Assembly (NCBI GenBank): GCA_038030265.1 | Contig: CM075943.1 | Span: 310,001-374,000 of the forward strand | Length of the DNA stretch: 64,000 bases | Source of the DNA: Corythucha ciliata | Taxonomy: Eukaryota; Arthropoda; Insecta; Hemiptera; Tingidae | Direction: 5' to 3' | Shown: one piece after another, positions 10,992 to 20,962 of the stretch | Layout of the letters: each line of letters starts with the position of its first letter | Position numbering within the stretch: position 1 is the first letter of the stretch | Program-made: the position numbers and the translations under genes | Notes under the pieces: model-generated | The model's input: only the letters and a program-made list of their open reading frames with translations | The model's database searches: none | What the model was told of the DNA's origin: nothing

Positions 10992-11291
10992 TCAGTTTTT
11001 TGACGCCTGGGGAGGAAGTTTTTTCTCAGGCTGTACCTGAAGGGGCGATGAAGGAGGACGCTTTCTAAGGCCAGATGGGGTTTGTGGTAGGCCAGAGTGC
11101 TTTGACTCCCAGAACAACTTTCTCCTTTGCCTTTCTTCAGGGGGTAGATCCTCCTTTATGGTTAAGTTTGTGCCAGTAAGAGTACGTTTTGCCGCAAGTA
11201 TTTGCTTCTTTAAACCAATACTTTTCAGTTCAAAGCAGATTGGCCGTTTTTTTCCATCAATGTACTTGCCTAATCTATACAAATCCTCCAT
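10992..11291 (-). pseudogene. LINE ORF1-like C-terminal fragment
   Basis: The 99-residue frame starts at a Met at 11291. It contains a stretch of the type GK-x-RPI, then K-x-x-IL, then GTNLTIKEDLPPEERQRRK, typical of the RNA-binding C-terminal region of ORF1 proteins in some insect LINEs. Upstream ORF1 sequence is not recognisable, so the 5' end is probably truncated. The frame stops at 10992. Its last sense codons contain the heptamer A AAA AAC directly before TGA, and the endonuclease is open in the -1 frame from there. That arrangement could allow ribosomal frameshifting. ORF1 would bind LINE RNA. Confidence 0.6.
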
Positions 11292-12776
11292 GATCTACAG
11301 CATTGTTTACAGTTTTGCCTTCTAGTAGATGTGTTTAAAGCGGCCTGAACAGGGGGGTGACACTCATGGCGGGACGGGAAGAATCATTTGGGGGGGAAGT
11401 TCCCCGCTAGACTCGTACCAACGTAACATATTATTGAAAATAAGGAAACAGAGAAAGTGATCATATGGTGGCAGCATTGATAATAAAAACATTTTTTTTT
11501 TTTTTTTTTTTTTTGCTGCTGTTTTAAATAGACGTCGACCATTTATTTTCAAAAAGTACTTGGAGACTTTTTACAAGATTTTTTTTTGTTTCTCGACTAT
11601 TTCCTCGCTTTTTCTTGCCATTTTGTCTGTTCAAGGTTACTATGCACAGAGGCCAAAGTGCTGGGAATTTAAAATGCAAAAAAACCGAAATTATAAATGG
11701 TCTTGGGGAAGGGGGAGTTTACTGCCAAGAAGGGAGGGGTGCCCTAACATAACCTGACACAATGATAACAGCCCCCCCGCGAGAAGAAACCTATCCACTT
11801 GGCGTCTCATAACCCCAACAATAGACGATTTCCACTCATGCGCTCTTCAGTCCTACTTCAACAGTTTTGCAACCCGCTTAGGCCAGGTTATGGGTTACTC
11901 TTGTCTTGTGATGTGTAAAGTGAACTTACTTTTCTCTCATTTCCGTCAAACTAAAACCACATTTGCAGTTATTCAATTCTGATTATATTCTTCAGCCTCC
12001 GACACACGAAATGTACCGATGAAAACTCGTCGTTCCGGCGGCACCTTAACATGAAGTCCCATCATTTTTGCGCATTTATCACACGCCTTATTCACATGTA
12101 CTTCCTCTTCTTTTTTTCCTCAATTTGGGACGTTTTCAGTCAAGTGCCGGTATGGATGAGGGAAAGGGATACATTTAGTAGCTGGATCGAAACCAGGTCG
12201 ACCTGGAACGGAAGAACTCGTACAGTCGCCGAAGCAGCAATAGTATCGCATTTTTCTGACGTTAGATGAGAAGCACGCGAAGGAAGTGTAATAGTAGACT
12301 CGAAATAAACGTAAAACTCAAAAATCATGTAGTATTTGAAACCGAAATATACTCGTAGTAATGCTAGCAATTTGACAAAAATAATACTGTTAAAGAGGCT
12401 CTCGGCAACTAGAAATAAACCCATAACCTGCAGTTCTAAACCTTCGCAGAGAGTGCCCCTTCTGTACGTTAATACAGTAATTTTATTATTCTATGGGCCT
12501 GAAGTTGCACAGAAATTCGATCTTTGTTTTTTCTCGAATTTTGTCGGCAGTGCCGGCTTTAAGGGTGGGCGACCGCCCGAGGGCGCCATGTCCTGAGGGG
12601 CGCGTCCAGCAAAATGAAAGAGGGGGGAAGGCGGACAAGAAAAAAAAAAACTAAGAAGCGCATTTGCTTTACAAATATTATCATAACTATAAAATTCTAA
12701 ACAAATTAGTTTAAAAAGAGTGTTGGAATTGGTAGATCTACAGAAGCCAGGGTGCACAAAGAGCTAATACACAGTA
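11292..12776. other. No recognisable gene; possible hAT-type end
   Basis: Contains a T run of over 20 bases near 11491-11514. At about 12549-12590 there is a string (CAGTGCCGGCTTTAAGGGT followed by GGGCGACCGCCC) like the terminal repeats of hAT-type elements, with no partner identified. Short open frames here have no family resemblance. Confidence 0.4.
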
Positions 12777-13213
12777 TACAGGGTGTTCAAGAAATAGAGG
12801 TCAATATTTCACCCGGTGATTCTGCATCACAAACGGGTCAAAATGACCCCTATTGACCATAGTCCGATTCTCATGATTTTCCGAGATATTCAGGATTTAA
12901 ATACTTTTTGATTCTGCCTTGTTTTTTTTTGGAAAAGTGGCCGTTGCGTGGTAACCGGTGGCTCTAAGGCCAAATCTGACAGCACCATTGGAAAGAGCGG
13001 ACTTTTTTCTATTAGAATTTAGGCATTCAATTCCATTTTAATCCACACGTGCTCAGATATTCGGCCACAAAGTCAAACTTTAACCTCTTTTCACGACATT
13101 TTGAAGCTGGACTGTTCCTCAACAGGTGCTTTCCGAGATGACCATTTTTCAGAAAAGTTGGCGCATAGTGTCACCATGAAAATCGTATTTTTTAATTGCC
13201 TTCTTAGAAAGAC

Positions 13214-13402
13214 ATTTTTCTAGATATTTCAAATTTGGGCAGAAAAGACACGAGACACCTATTCATTTCTTACGTTGTTTACTTGACATTAAATCTCAAA
13301 ATTGGTTATGAAAAATTGGAAGAAATTGAAAAAGTGTGAAAAAAAAGAAGGTGAAGTGTACAAAAGAAAACAATAAGATCCAAAAAATCAGAGAACTAAT
13401 AC

Positions 13403-13446
<44 letters not shown>

Positions 13447-13485
13447 TAAATAACTAAAAAAGTAAAATAAGCAAGGATAATTTCA
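13214..13485 (+). repeat. Left long inverted repeat of the mariner-superfamily element
   Basis: Runs from ATTTTTCTAGATATTTCAAA to AGCAAGGATAATTTCA and matches the reverse complement of 15260-15542. It includes a run of AAT triplets at about 13402-13446. Confidence 0.85.
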
Positions 13486-13708
13486 AAGATCCTTTAAAAT
13501 GCAGCTACTCGATCGTAGACGGGCATAGGACAACACGAGGTTTTCATTCACAGAAATTAGTATGGCTCAGTTTGAGAATAGGATCGAGAAGATTGATGAT
13601 CATTTCATTTTTCCATGTGTACAAGCCTGAAATTGTCGAATAAAAGCCGTCTCACAAAAAAGCTCAAGGTTTCTTCATCGTCATTGTCATTCTCATAAAT
13701 TTATTGAA

Positions 13709-15093
13709 ATGAACACGTTTTCAAATGATGAGCTGCGTGACATGCATTACATCTATGGACTCGCGCAAGGAAATGCATTAGCCGCATCTCGGTTGTATCG
13801 GGAACGTTATCCGCAACGTCGGCAACCCAACAGAAAGCTTTTCTCATCGATTCATAGACGCCTTGGTGAGAGTGGTTCGTTCGCGGGAAGAACAGTAGAT
13901 CGAGGCCGACCACGGTCATTATTGGCCCCTGACGTGGAAGAAGAGATAATTACTCACATCGAGGATGACCCGACCCTTAGCACTCGTGTGATCGGACAAT
14001 TGTTGGGGATCAAGCATAATCAGGTACCTATGAATGAGTCATTGTATGAGGTAATGTAGCACTCAGAGTTTAGCCGGCCGGGTTCTCAGGCGGCTACAAT
14101 AGGCGTGTTGCATTTGCGTTTTTCCTTTTTTAATTTTTTGAGAACCTGACTTGTTGAAGTGAGTTTTAGGTAATTAGGCGTCAAAGCGCTTACACCTAAC
14201 CGCGCTTAAGCGTTGTTAATTGTTGAAACAAACTCACACTCACATTAACTTCGTTGGTATGATCCTACCTAATTTTTTTAAATTCCCCAAGGTAATAACA
14301 GTACTGGGTAACAAAATTTATTCGTTCTCAGGTATGGAGTATTCTTAAAGAAGAAAGACTACATCCGTACCATGTGCAGCGGGTTCAGGCTCTGTCAGTG
14401 GCTGATTATGCTCCGCGACTGCGTTTTTGCCGTTGGCTTCGGCAGCAGCTCCGCCTGGACAGAAATTTTACTGCAAATATTTTATTTACGGATGAAGCAT
14501 GCTTTGACAAGGACGGCATTGTGAACTACCGTAATAATCACCAATGGAGAGAAGAAAATACTCACGCTTTCTTCGAGGGCAGGTCCCAACATCAATTCTC
14601 CTTGAATGTATGGCTAGGGATCATAGGACCAAATCTAGTCTGCCCAGATTTTTTACCGCCGCGACTTACCGGTGAAATTTATGCCAATTTCCTCGAGGAA
14701 GAGTTGCCGGCATTGTTAGAGGATGTTACCCTAGCTACTCGAGCAAGAATGTGGTTAATGCATGATGGAGCCCCTCCACATTATAGCAGGCTGGCGCGCC
14801 GCTACCTCGACCAAACCTTCACAAACCGCTGGATCGGACGAGCCGGTCCTGTAGCATGGCCTCCTCGTTCACCAGACCTCAACCCTCTAGATTTTTTCGC
14901 ATGTGGCCACATCAAAACGCTCGTTTACAAAACGCAAATTCCTGACGTCGAAACATTAAGGCTAAAAATAATCGATTCCTGTAATGAAGTCCGGAGAAAT
15001 CAACGTGCACTAAATAGAATTCATCATTCGTTGAGAAAAAGAACGCAGTTGTGCATCCAGCAAGGAGGAGCACAGTTCGAGTTTCTCCTATGA
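13709..15093 (+). CDS. Mariner-superfamily transposase, two exons (13709-14023 and 14332-15093)
   Basis: Exon 1 (105 codons) gives an N-terminal helix-turn-helix region, DELRDMHYIYGLAQGN and a second HTH with GRPRSL. Exon 2 (253 codons) gives the RNase H-fold catalytic domain. Joining at a GT-AG intron (14024-14331, phase 0) yields 358 residues, about normal for mariner transposases. Catalytic residues are D159 (FTDEACF), D250 (MHDGAPPH) and D292 (SPDLNPLDFF), with 41 residues between the last two. That spacing matches the DD41D, rosa-like lineage. The protein would bind the terminal repeats and do cut-and-paste transposition. Once the intron is removed the frame is open throughout, so this copy could still encode a full transposase. 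Confidence 0.85.
14024..14331 (+). other. Intron in the transposase gene
   Basis: Starts GTACCT after CAG and ends TTCGTTCTCAG before GTATGG. Length 308 bases. It has in-frame stops, and its removal restores homology (HNQ joined to VWSIL) without changing phase. Confidence 0.8.
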
Positions 15094-15259
15094 AAATTTC
15101 TCTTGTTCTCTTATTTTTTTGGTTCTTATTGTTTTCTTTTATACACTTTACCTTGTTTTTTTAACTTTTTCAATTTTTTCCAATTTTCCATAATCAATTT
15201 AGAGATTTAATATCAAGTAAACAACGTCAGAAATGAATAGGTGTCTCGTGTCTTTTCTG

Positions 15260-15542
15260 TGAAATTATCCTTGCTTGTTTTCCTTTTTTAGTTATTTATT
15301 TTATTATTATGATTATTATTATTATTATTATTATTAGTATTAGTTCTCTGATTTTTTGGATCTTATTGTTTTCTTTTGTACACTTCACCTTATTTTTTTA
15401 TTTTTTTTTATTTTTTTTACACTTTTTCAATTTCTTCCAATTTTTCATAACCAATTTTGAGATTTAATGTCAAGTAAACAACGTAAGAAATGAATAGGTG
15501 TCTCGTGTCTTTTCTGCCCAAATTTGAAATATCTAGAAAAAT
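15260..15542 (-). repeat. Right long inverted repeat of the mariner-superfamily element
   Basis: Reverse complement of 13214-13485 with small indels in homopolymers and the ATT tract. A diverged direct duplicate of its AT-rich portion precedes it at about 15110-15259. Confidence 0.83.
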
Positions 15543-15599
15543 TTTCAGCAGTGAGTCTAACACTTTTTTTCATTTTCAGGTGCAAAGAAGCGTTTTTAT

Positions 15600-16087
15600 T
15601 AATTGCAGCCGCGTTAATTATAGTGATATTTCTCGATATTGACCACAAATTAGCGGCGTATGAACTATTATAATTTTTTTTTCACTTTTATCCATGGATT
15701 AGCGCTTTTTCCTAGTTTAAGGCCCGAAATTGCCTTCATAGGCCATGGATTTATGTTTTCCTACATTTTACAGGCAAATCAGTGTTCTAATAAATTTTAG
15801 CCGTGAATTAGCGTATTTCTAAATTTAGGCGTGGATTAGGCGATTTTTTTTTAATCCGCGAATTAACGTTTTTTGTATAGGCATTTTATTCTCGTTTTTC
15901 CCAATTTATATTATTAGCGATTCATTTCATTTGTATCCTGGATCGTCCCAACTTTAGCTGCTAATTAGAGCTTTTTCAATTTTTCATTAGAATTAGCGAT
16001 TTTTCTCAATTTTAGCAGTTTTTAATTAGCGATTTTCTCAATTAACGCGATGGGTTAGCGTTTTTCTAAATTTTAGCAGCTAATTAG
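15600..16087 (+). repeat. Degenerate ~30-bp repeat array, plus polarity
   Basis: Same family as at 3880. It is interrupted at 16088 by insertion of the LTR element and resumes at 20448; the last five bases (ATTAG, 16083-16087) are the target duplication. Confidence 0.75.
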
Positions 16088-16271
16088 TGTGGCGTCATTT
16101 TACATTTTATAAGCCACCCCCAGAAAACAGATGCTAAAAAAAAAAGACTTTACTTAGAACTTCAACCAAGAAGTTTCCCAGTTTTTACATTTTCGTTTTC
16201 TTTTTTTATTTCATTCAATAAATTCCGTTCGTTTTACTGTCGTTCCTAAACGGTATCATTATACTTCCTAA
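16088..16271 (+). repeat. 5' LTR
   Basis: 184 bases, TGTGGCGTCATTTTACA to CTTCCTAA, matching 20261-20447. It is followed after two bases by the primer-binding-like site. Confidence 0.92.
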
Positions 16272-16331
16272 ATTGGTGACCCCGATTCGAACAATTTTTT
16301 TTGTTAACCGGCAACCGCTCGACTGATTGAA

Positions 16332-17186
16332 ATGCAAGCCGCCCCAAACGAAGATTTTGCTCCAGCTCCAGCACCTGGTCTACCAGAAGCAGTTTACAGA
16401 GTTTCGGCCAAGCTTCCACCGTTTTGGGCGGACAAGCCCGCGTTATGGTTCGCCCAGGCTGAAGCCTGGCGCGTTGAGGCTCAGTTCGCTCTAGCCGGCA
16501 TCACGGCTGACCAAACGCGCTACTATTACGTCGTCTCGCAGCTGGAGACCCGAGCTGCAGCTGAAGTCGAGGATATCATTACTGGCCCCGCGTAACGACA
16601 AACATACGAAATTTTGAAACGGGAACTTTGTCTGCGCCTATCTTTATCCGAAGAACGACGTGTTAAACAGCTCATTAGCGAAGAAGACCTTGGTGACAGA
16701 AAACCCTCCCAATTCCTACGTCATCTTCGTGCCCTCGCGTCGTCGTCAGCGGTAAGCGACGGTTTATTGAAACAATTATGGCTACAAAGACTTCCAAATA
16801 CCGTGTCAGCAATTCTTGCCTCGCAACCGGAACTCGGCCTCGATCAATTAGCCGTTTTAGCGGACAGAATCGTCGAAATTTCACCAACTCAGCCGTCTGT
16901 ACTTTCTACCGCTACGAACTCCCAAGAGGCAAGTCATTTTTCCCAAAATTCGCTTCAAATATTAAATCAACGGATCGACCGACTTTCACATCAACTCGAG
17001 CGCCTAGCAACCACTCAAAACGATCGCCAAGGCAACCATGGTAAGCAACGTAATCGTTCTCGCTCCCGAAGTAAACACTACACCCCCGATCAGAAATTCT
17101 GCTGGTACCACTCTCGTTTTCAAAATAAGGCCACCAAGTGTGTCCAGCCCTGTAATTTTCAGGGAAACGAGAGCGGCAGTCAATGA
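16332..17186 (+). pseudogene. Gag of the Mag-like element, one in-frame stop
   Basis: The start at 16332 gives a proline/alanine-rich leader. It is followed by a capsid-like domain with LPPFWADKPALWFAQ and QFALAGITADQTRYYYVV, typical of insect Mag-like Gag. A TAA at 16593-16595 interrupts, and the same frame then continues (ELCLRLSLSEERRVKQL). The C-terminus has a basic RS-rich stretch and a Cys/His motif, CWYHSRF, with later KC and PC pairs, in place of a classic CCHC knuckle. The stop overlaps the next Met as ATGA at 17183, where pol is open in the -1 frame. Confidence 0.87.
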
Positions 17187-20137
17187 AAGCGGCAACGACT
17201 GCCTCAACGACGCCTTCTAAAAACCGCTTATTTATTTTTGAGCGTCGTTCAAAACAAAAATTTTTAATCGGCACCGGTTCTGATGTTTCTTGCTACCCTC
17301 GACGGTTACTCACGGGAAGGATTTTACACAAGTCCAACCATACGTTGAGTGCCGCTAATAACAGTGACATCGCTACTTACGGTCTGTATAACGTATCATT
17401 TGATATTGGTTTGCGCCGCGATTTTCGTTGGGCATTTATAATTGCTGACGTTAGCATTCCAATTATTGGTTCAGATTTTCTCGCAAAATACCATCTGTTA
17501 CCAGATTATCGACTCCAACGCTTACTCGATGGAAAAACCGGGCTCAAAATCACATGTCAAACGTCGAAAGTCGCTCAAATAAGCGTCAAGGCAGTAAACG
17601 GTCGCCTCGCGAATGACATTTTCACTCGTTTCCCAGAGACAACTCGCCCTCCTGGTTTAAATCGAGAAATTAAACATTCGACAGTTCATTACATTCGAAC
17701 ACAAACCGGTCCTCCTGTCTCCTGCCGACCTCGCCGCCTCTCGGGTGAACGACTAAGCGTCGCGAAAAGTGAATTTGACGTAATGCTCCAAAATGGAACG
17801 GCACGTCCATCCGACAGCTCGTGGTCGTCACCTCTTCACATCGTCAAGAAAAAAGGAGACAGCGGTTGGAGACCGTGCGGTGATTATCGCGCACTCAACT
17901 CCAGAACCATCCCGGATAGGTATCCAGTCAAGCATATTCATGATTTTGTTCACAGCATACATGGATCCACCGTTTTCACTCTCATCGATCTCGTCAATGA
18001 GCAAATCCCGGTACATCCTGACGACGTGTGCAAAACCGCTATAAGCACTCCATTTGGGCTTTTCGAATTCCCCTTCATGACTTTCGGTCTTCGAAACGCA
18101 GCCCAGACATTCCAAAGGTTCATGGACGAAGTAACTCGTGGTCTTAATTTTGTTTTCGTTTACATAGATGACATTCTCGTGTTTTCGAAAAACGAAGAAG
18201 AACACGCCAAGCACCTCGATATTCTTTTCCGTCGTTTGTCTCAATTTGGCGTTGTTGTCAATCCGGCGAAGTGTATTTTCGCCCAGTCAGAGCTCGTTTT
18301 CCTCGGCTACCAAGTGTCCGGCTCAGGAGTCTCGCCTCCTGCCGATCGCGTTGAAGCTATCGTCTCGTTCCCGAAACCCCACACTGTCTCAGAGCTTCGT
18401 CGTTTCCTGGGTATGCTTAATTTGTACAGGCATCACATTCCCATGGCCGCTGAAGTCCAAGCCCCACTTCATGGCATCCTTGCTGGTCCCAAGTCAAAAG
18501 GCTCGACAAAAATAACTTGGACTCCTCTTCTCGAAAACGCGTTTCAAACGTGTAAAGACAGCCTTTCGCGGTCCATCCTTCTTTGTTTTCCCAAGCCCGA
18601 AGCCCCTCTTGCCTTGTTCACAGATGTTTCCTTGAAAGCAATCGGAGCCGTTATCCAACAATTTGTAGACAACGCTTGGCAGCCACTGGCTTTCTTTTCC
18701 AAAAAGTTGTCGCTACGGCATTCCGATTGGCCACCCTTTTATAGAGAGCTTCTGGCAGTTTATGAAGGCGTTCACCACTTTCGCCATGCCTTGGAAGGGC
18801 AAGAGTTCACGATCTACACGGACCACAAGCCACTAACCTTCGTTTTTTCCCAAAAACGTGACAAAATGCCTCCGGTTCAACGCAACCAACTCATTTTTAT
18901 TTCACAGTTTTCAACCGATATTCGTCACATCAGTGGATCAGAAAACGTCGTGGCTGATTTTCTATCCAGGGTCGAAGCAGTTTCTCATTCGGTCGATTAC
19001 AAAGCCATCGCCTATGCGCAAACCAACGACGGCGAGCTGAAACACTGGCTGCAATCAGGTGACACCGGTTTAAAATTGCAAAATGTACATTTTCCAGGTG
19101 ACAACTTCACGTTATACTGCGACGTGTCAACCGGTCGCCCTCGTCCCTTCGTACCTTCCCCTTGTCGTCGTCATATTTTTCACCTTATTCATAATCTGAG
19201 TCATCCCGGTGTCCGAGCGACGGTTAAATTGGTCACGGATCATTTTGTCTGGCCATCCGTTAAGAAAGACATCCAGTCGTGGACTCGATCGTGTCTCTCT
19301 TGTCAGAGAACAAAAGTAACTCGTCATGTATCTTCTCCTTTGGGACACTTTGATCTTCCTTCATCTCGTTTTTCACATGTCCACATCGACATTATCGGTC
19401 CCCTTCCCTCTTCGGGCGATTTTAAATATTGTCTCACGTGTATTGATAGATTCACTCGTTGGCCCGAAGTCATCCCGTTAAAAGACATTCACGCTGAAAC
19501 CGTTGCTCAGGCCTTTGTTTCAGGTTGGATTTCTCGTTTTGGCGTTCCGTCTCGATTAACAACCGACCGTGGCTCTCAATTCACGTCAAACCTTTTTCGA
19601 ACCCTGTCTCAACGGTTTGGCATCGAACTCGCGCAGACAACGAGTTATCACCCTGCCTCTAATGGTCAAATCGAGCGACTTCATCGACAACTGAAGGCCG
19701 CCATCGCGTGTTACGCCAACCCTCTTTGGACTGAAACCCTTCCACTGATTTTGCTCGGCATTCGATCGGCTTTCAAAGAAGATCTTCAATCTACAGCCGC
19801 AGAACTTGTCTACGGAGAACCAGTGCGCCTTCCGGGAGAATTTTTCTGCGACCGTTACTCGGACGACTCGACTGGCGTGTCTCAATTTCTGGACCGGCTA
19901 CGTCGTCACTTCGTTAAATTACGCCCGATTCCAGCATCGCGTCATTTGAAACCTGGCTCTTTCGTTTTCAAGGAACTCGCCCATTGTACGCACGCTTTTC
20001 TTCGCGACGATGCTCCCCGTCGACCCCTCCAGCCCCGCTACTCCGGACCCTCCCATCCTCAGCTGGGACTTATTGAAGAAAACCATCACCCTTCGAATGG
20101 GAAGCAAAGCCTGCACGGTGTCGTTAGACCGGGTTAA
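17183..20137 (+). pseudogene. Pol of the Mag-like element: protease, RT, RNase H, integrase
   Basis: 984 residues open. The retropepsin motif reads [10 protein letters not shown], so the catalytic Asp position (residue 30) is Gly. RT has GDYRALN and the catalytic box YIDD at 327-330. RNase H has [19 protein letters not shown] and [10 protein letters not shown]. Integrase has an HHCC zinc region (about 667-705) and a DDE core with [18 protein letters not shown] and [12 protein letters not shown]. Near 20060 the expected C-terminal tail (VKPAYL) moves to another frame, so the listed end is a frameshift product. Pol would copy and integrate the element; the protease change alone should abolish maturation. 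Confidence 0.92.
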
Positions 20138-20260
20138 ACCGGCATACCTTGAATCACCACTCACCGACACGAACACTCGAAACGACAGCTTGCGGCCGAG
20201 TCGCCGCGTTCGTTTTTTTTTTTTTTTGACACCGGCCTCATCGACTGCATAGGGGGGTGA

Positions 20261-20447
20261 TGTGGCGTCATTTTACATATTATAAGCCACCACCAGAAAA
20301 CAGATGCTAAAAAAAAAAAAAGACTTAACTTAGAGCTTCAACCAAGAAGTTTCCCAGTTTTTACATTTTCTTTTTCTTTTTTTATTTCATTCAATAAATT
20401 CCGTTCGTTTTACTGTCGTTCCTAAACGGTATCATTATACTTCCTAA
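20261..20447 (+). repeat. 3' LTR
   Basis: 187 bases matching the 5' LTR. It is preceded by the purine tract and followed by the ATTAG duplication and by resumed ~30-bp repeat. Confidence 0.92.
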
Positions 20448-20540
20448 ATTAGCCATTCTTTCACATTTCAGTCGTGAATTAGCGTTTTTCGCTAATTAAT
20501 ATGCAACATAGAGGTTTTTCTCTTTTGTATCAACAATTTC
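20448..20540 (+). repeat. Degenerate ~30-bp repeat, continuation of the 15600 block
   Basis: Plus-polarity monomers (AGTCGTGAATTAGCGTTTTT) continue on the far side of the LTR element, confirming that the element inserted into an existing array. Confidence 0.7.
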
Positions 20541-20962
20541 AATTAGAAGCGTGCGTCTTATCTTTCGGAAGGCATTCGTGTTATCAGTTCAGTGTTTTCC
20601 CTGTGAGAAGTGGAATCAATTTTAAGTTTTTCTCGCTTTTTCTAGGAACAAGGTAATTTTGAAATCGTATACTTTTATGGTTTATTGTATGCTAGTTGTA
20701 GCATTAAATTAACACATTTTTAACTTCTAGATGATAGTTGAAGTGAAGGAGAGGCTCGGAGAGCTGTGAGCCCTCGTCGGAGGGTTCGACCCAAGTTCAG
20801 CCGTGGACTCGGAATTCTCCCATGATATGCCTCAGCTTTCAAAATTACCTTGTTCGTAGAAAAAGCAAGAAAAACTTAAAATTTATTCCACTTCTCACAG
20901 AGAAAACACTGAACTGATAACACGAATGCCTTCCGAAAGATACGAGACGCACGCTTCTAATT
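20541..20962. repeat. Foldback structure: ~125-bp inverted repeat with a 172-bp GC-richer core
   Basis: The left arm 20541-20664 (AATTAGAAGCGTGCGTCT to GGTAATTTTGAAA) is matched in reverse complement by 20837-20962 with few differences. The core contains three consecutive short hairpins (GGCTC/GAGCC, CCTC/GAGG, GGGT/ACCC). One is a string resembling a pol III B box, GGTTCGACCC at 20783-20792. No convincing A box or tRNA fold was found. It may be a non-autonomous transposon. Confidence 0.7.

Larger units (their letters stand above)
9128..11291 (-). mobile_element. LINE lacking the reverse transcriptase core
   Basis: The order on the minus strand is: ORF1-like C-terminal fragment (11291-10992), apurinic-type endonuclease (about 10985-10215), linker, then a C-terminal CCHC region (to 9261). 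A short 3' untranslated part ends with a hairpin-forming GGCCTTTAAGGCT and ACAAATAAAATCTATCAATC near 9128. No RT palm motif (a YADD-type box) exists between endonuclease and C-terminus, so RT has been deleted internally while both ends remain. The clade is uncertain. Confidence 0.8.
12777..15542 (+). mobile_element. Tc1/mariner-superfamily transposon with DD41D transposase, one intron and long inverted repeats
   Basis: The left end begins TACAGGGTGTTC at 12777. A long inverted repeat lies at 13214-13485 and 15260-15542, each arm carrying a trinucleotide microsatellite (AAT or ATT). The transposase is encoded between the arms. An extra partial copy of the right arm lies at about 15110-15259, in direct orientation to the outer one. 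The outermost left 435 bases have no inverted partner at the right, so the right end is probably lost or rearranged. Confidence 0.85.
16088..20447 (+). mobile_element. Complete Ty3/Gypsy LTR retrotransposon (Mag-like), defective
   Basis: Two LTRs of 184 and 187 bases, beginning TGTGGCGTC and ending CTTCCTAA, flank gag and pol. A five-base target duplication ATTAG lies at 16083-16087 and 20448-20452. A primer-binding-like site TGGTGACCCCGATTCGA starts at 16274, and a purine tract AGGGGGGTGA ends at 20260. The LTRs differ at a few positions and in one A run, so the insertion is not very recent. The element is dead as read: one gag stop, a substituted protease active site and a frameshift near the pol end. 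Confidence 0.93.

Noticed and set aside
20783..20792. Possible tRNA or SINE promoter in the foldback core
   Set aside because: Only the B-box-like string fits. No A box at the right distance and no cloverleaf could be drawn, so no tRNA is called.
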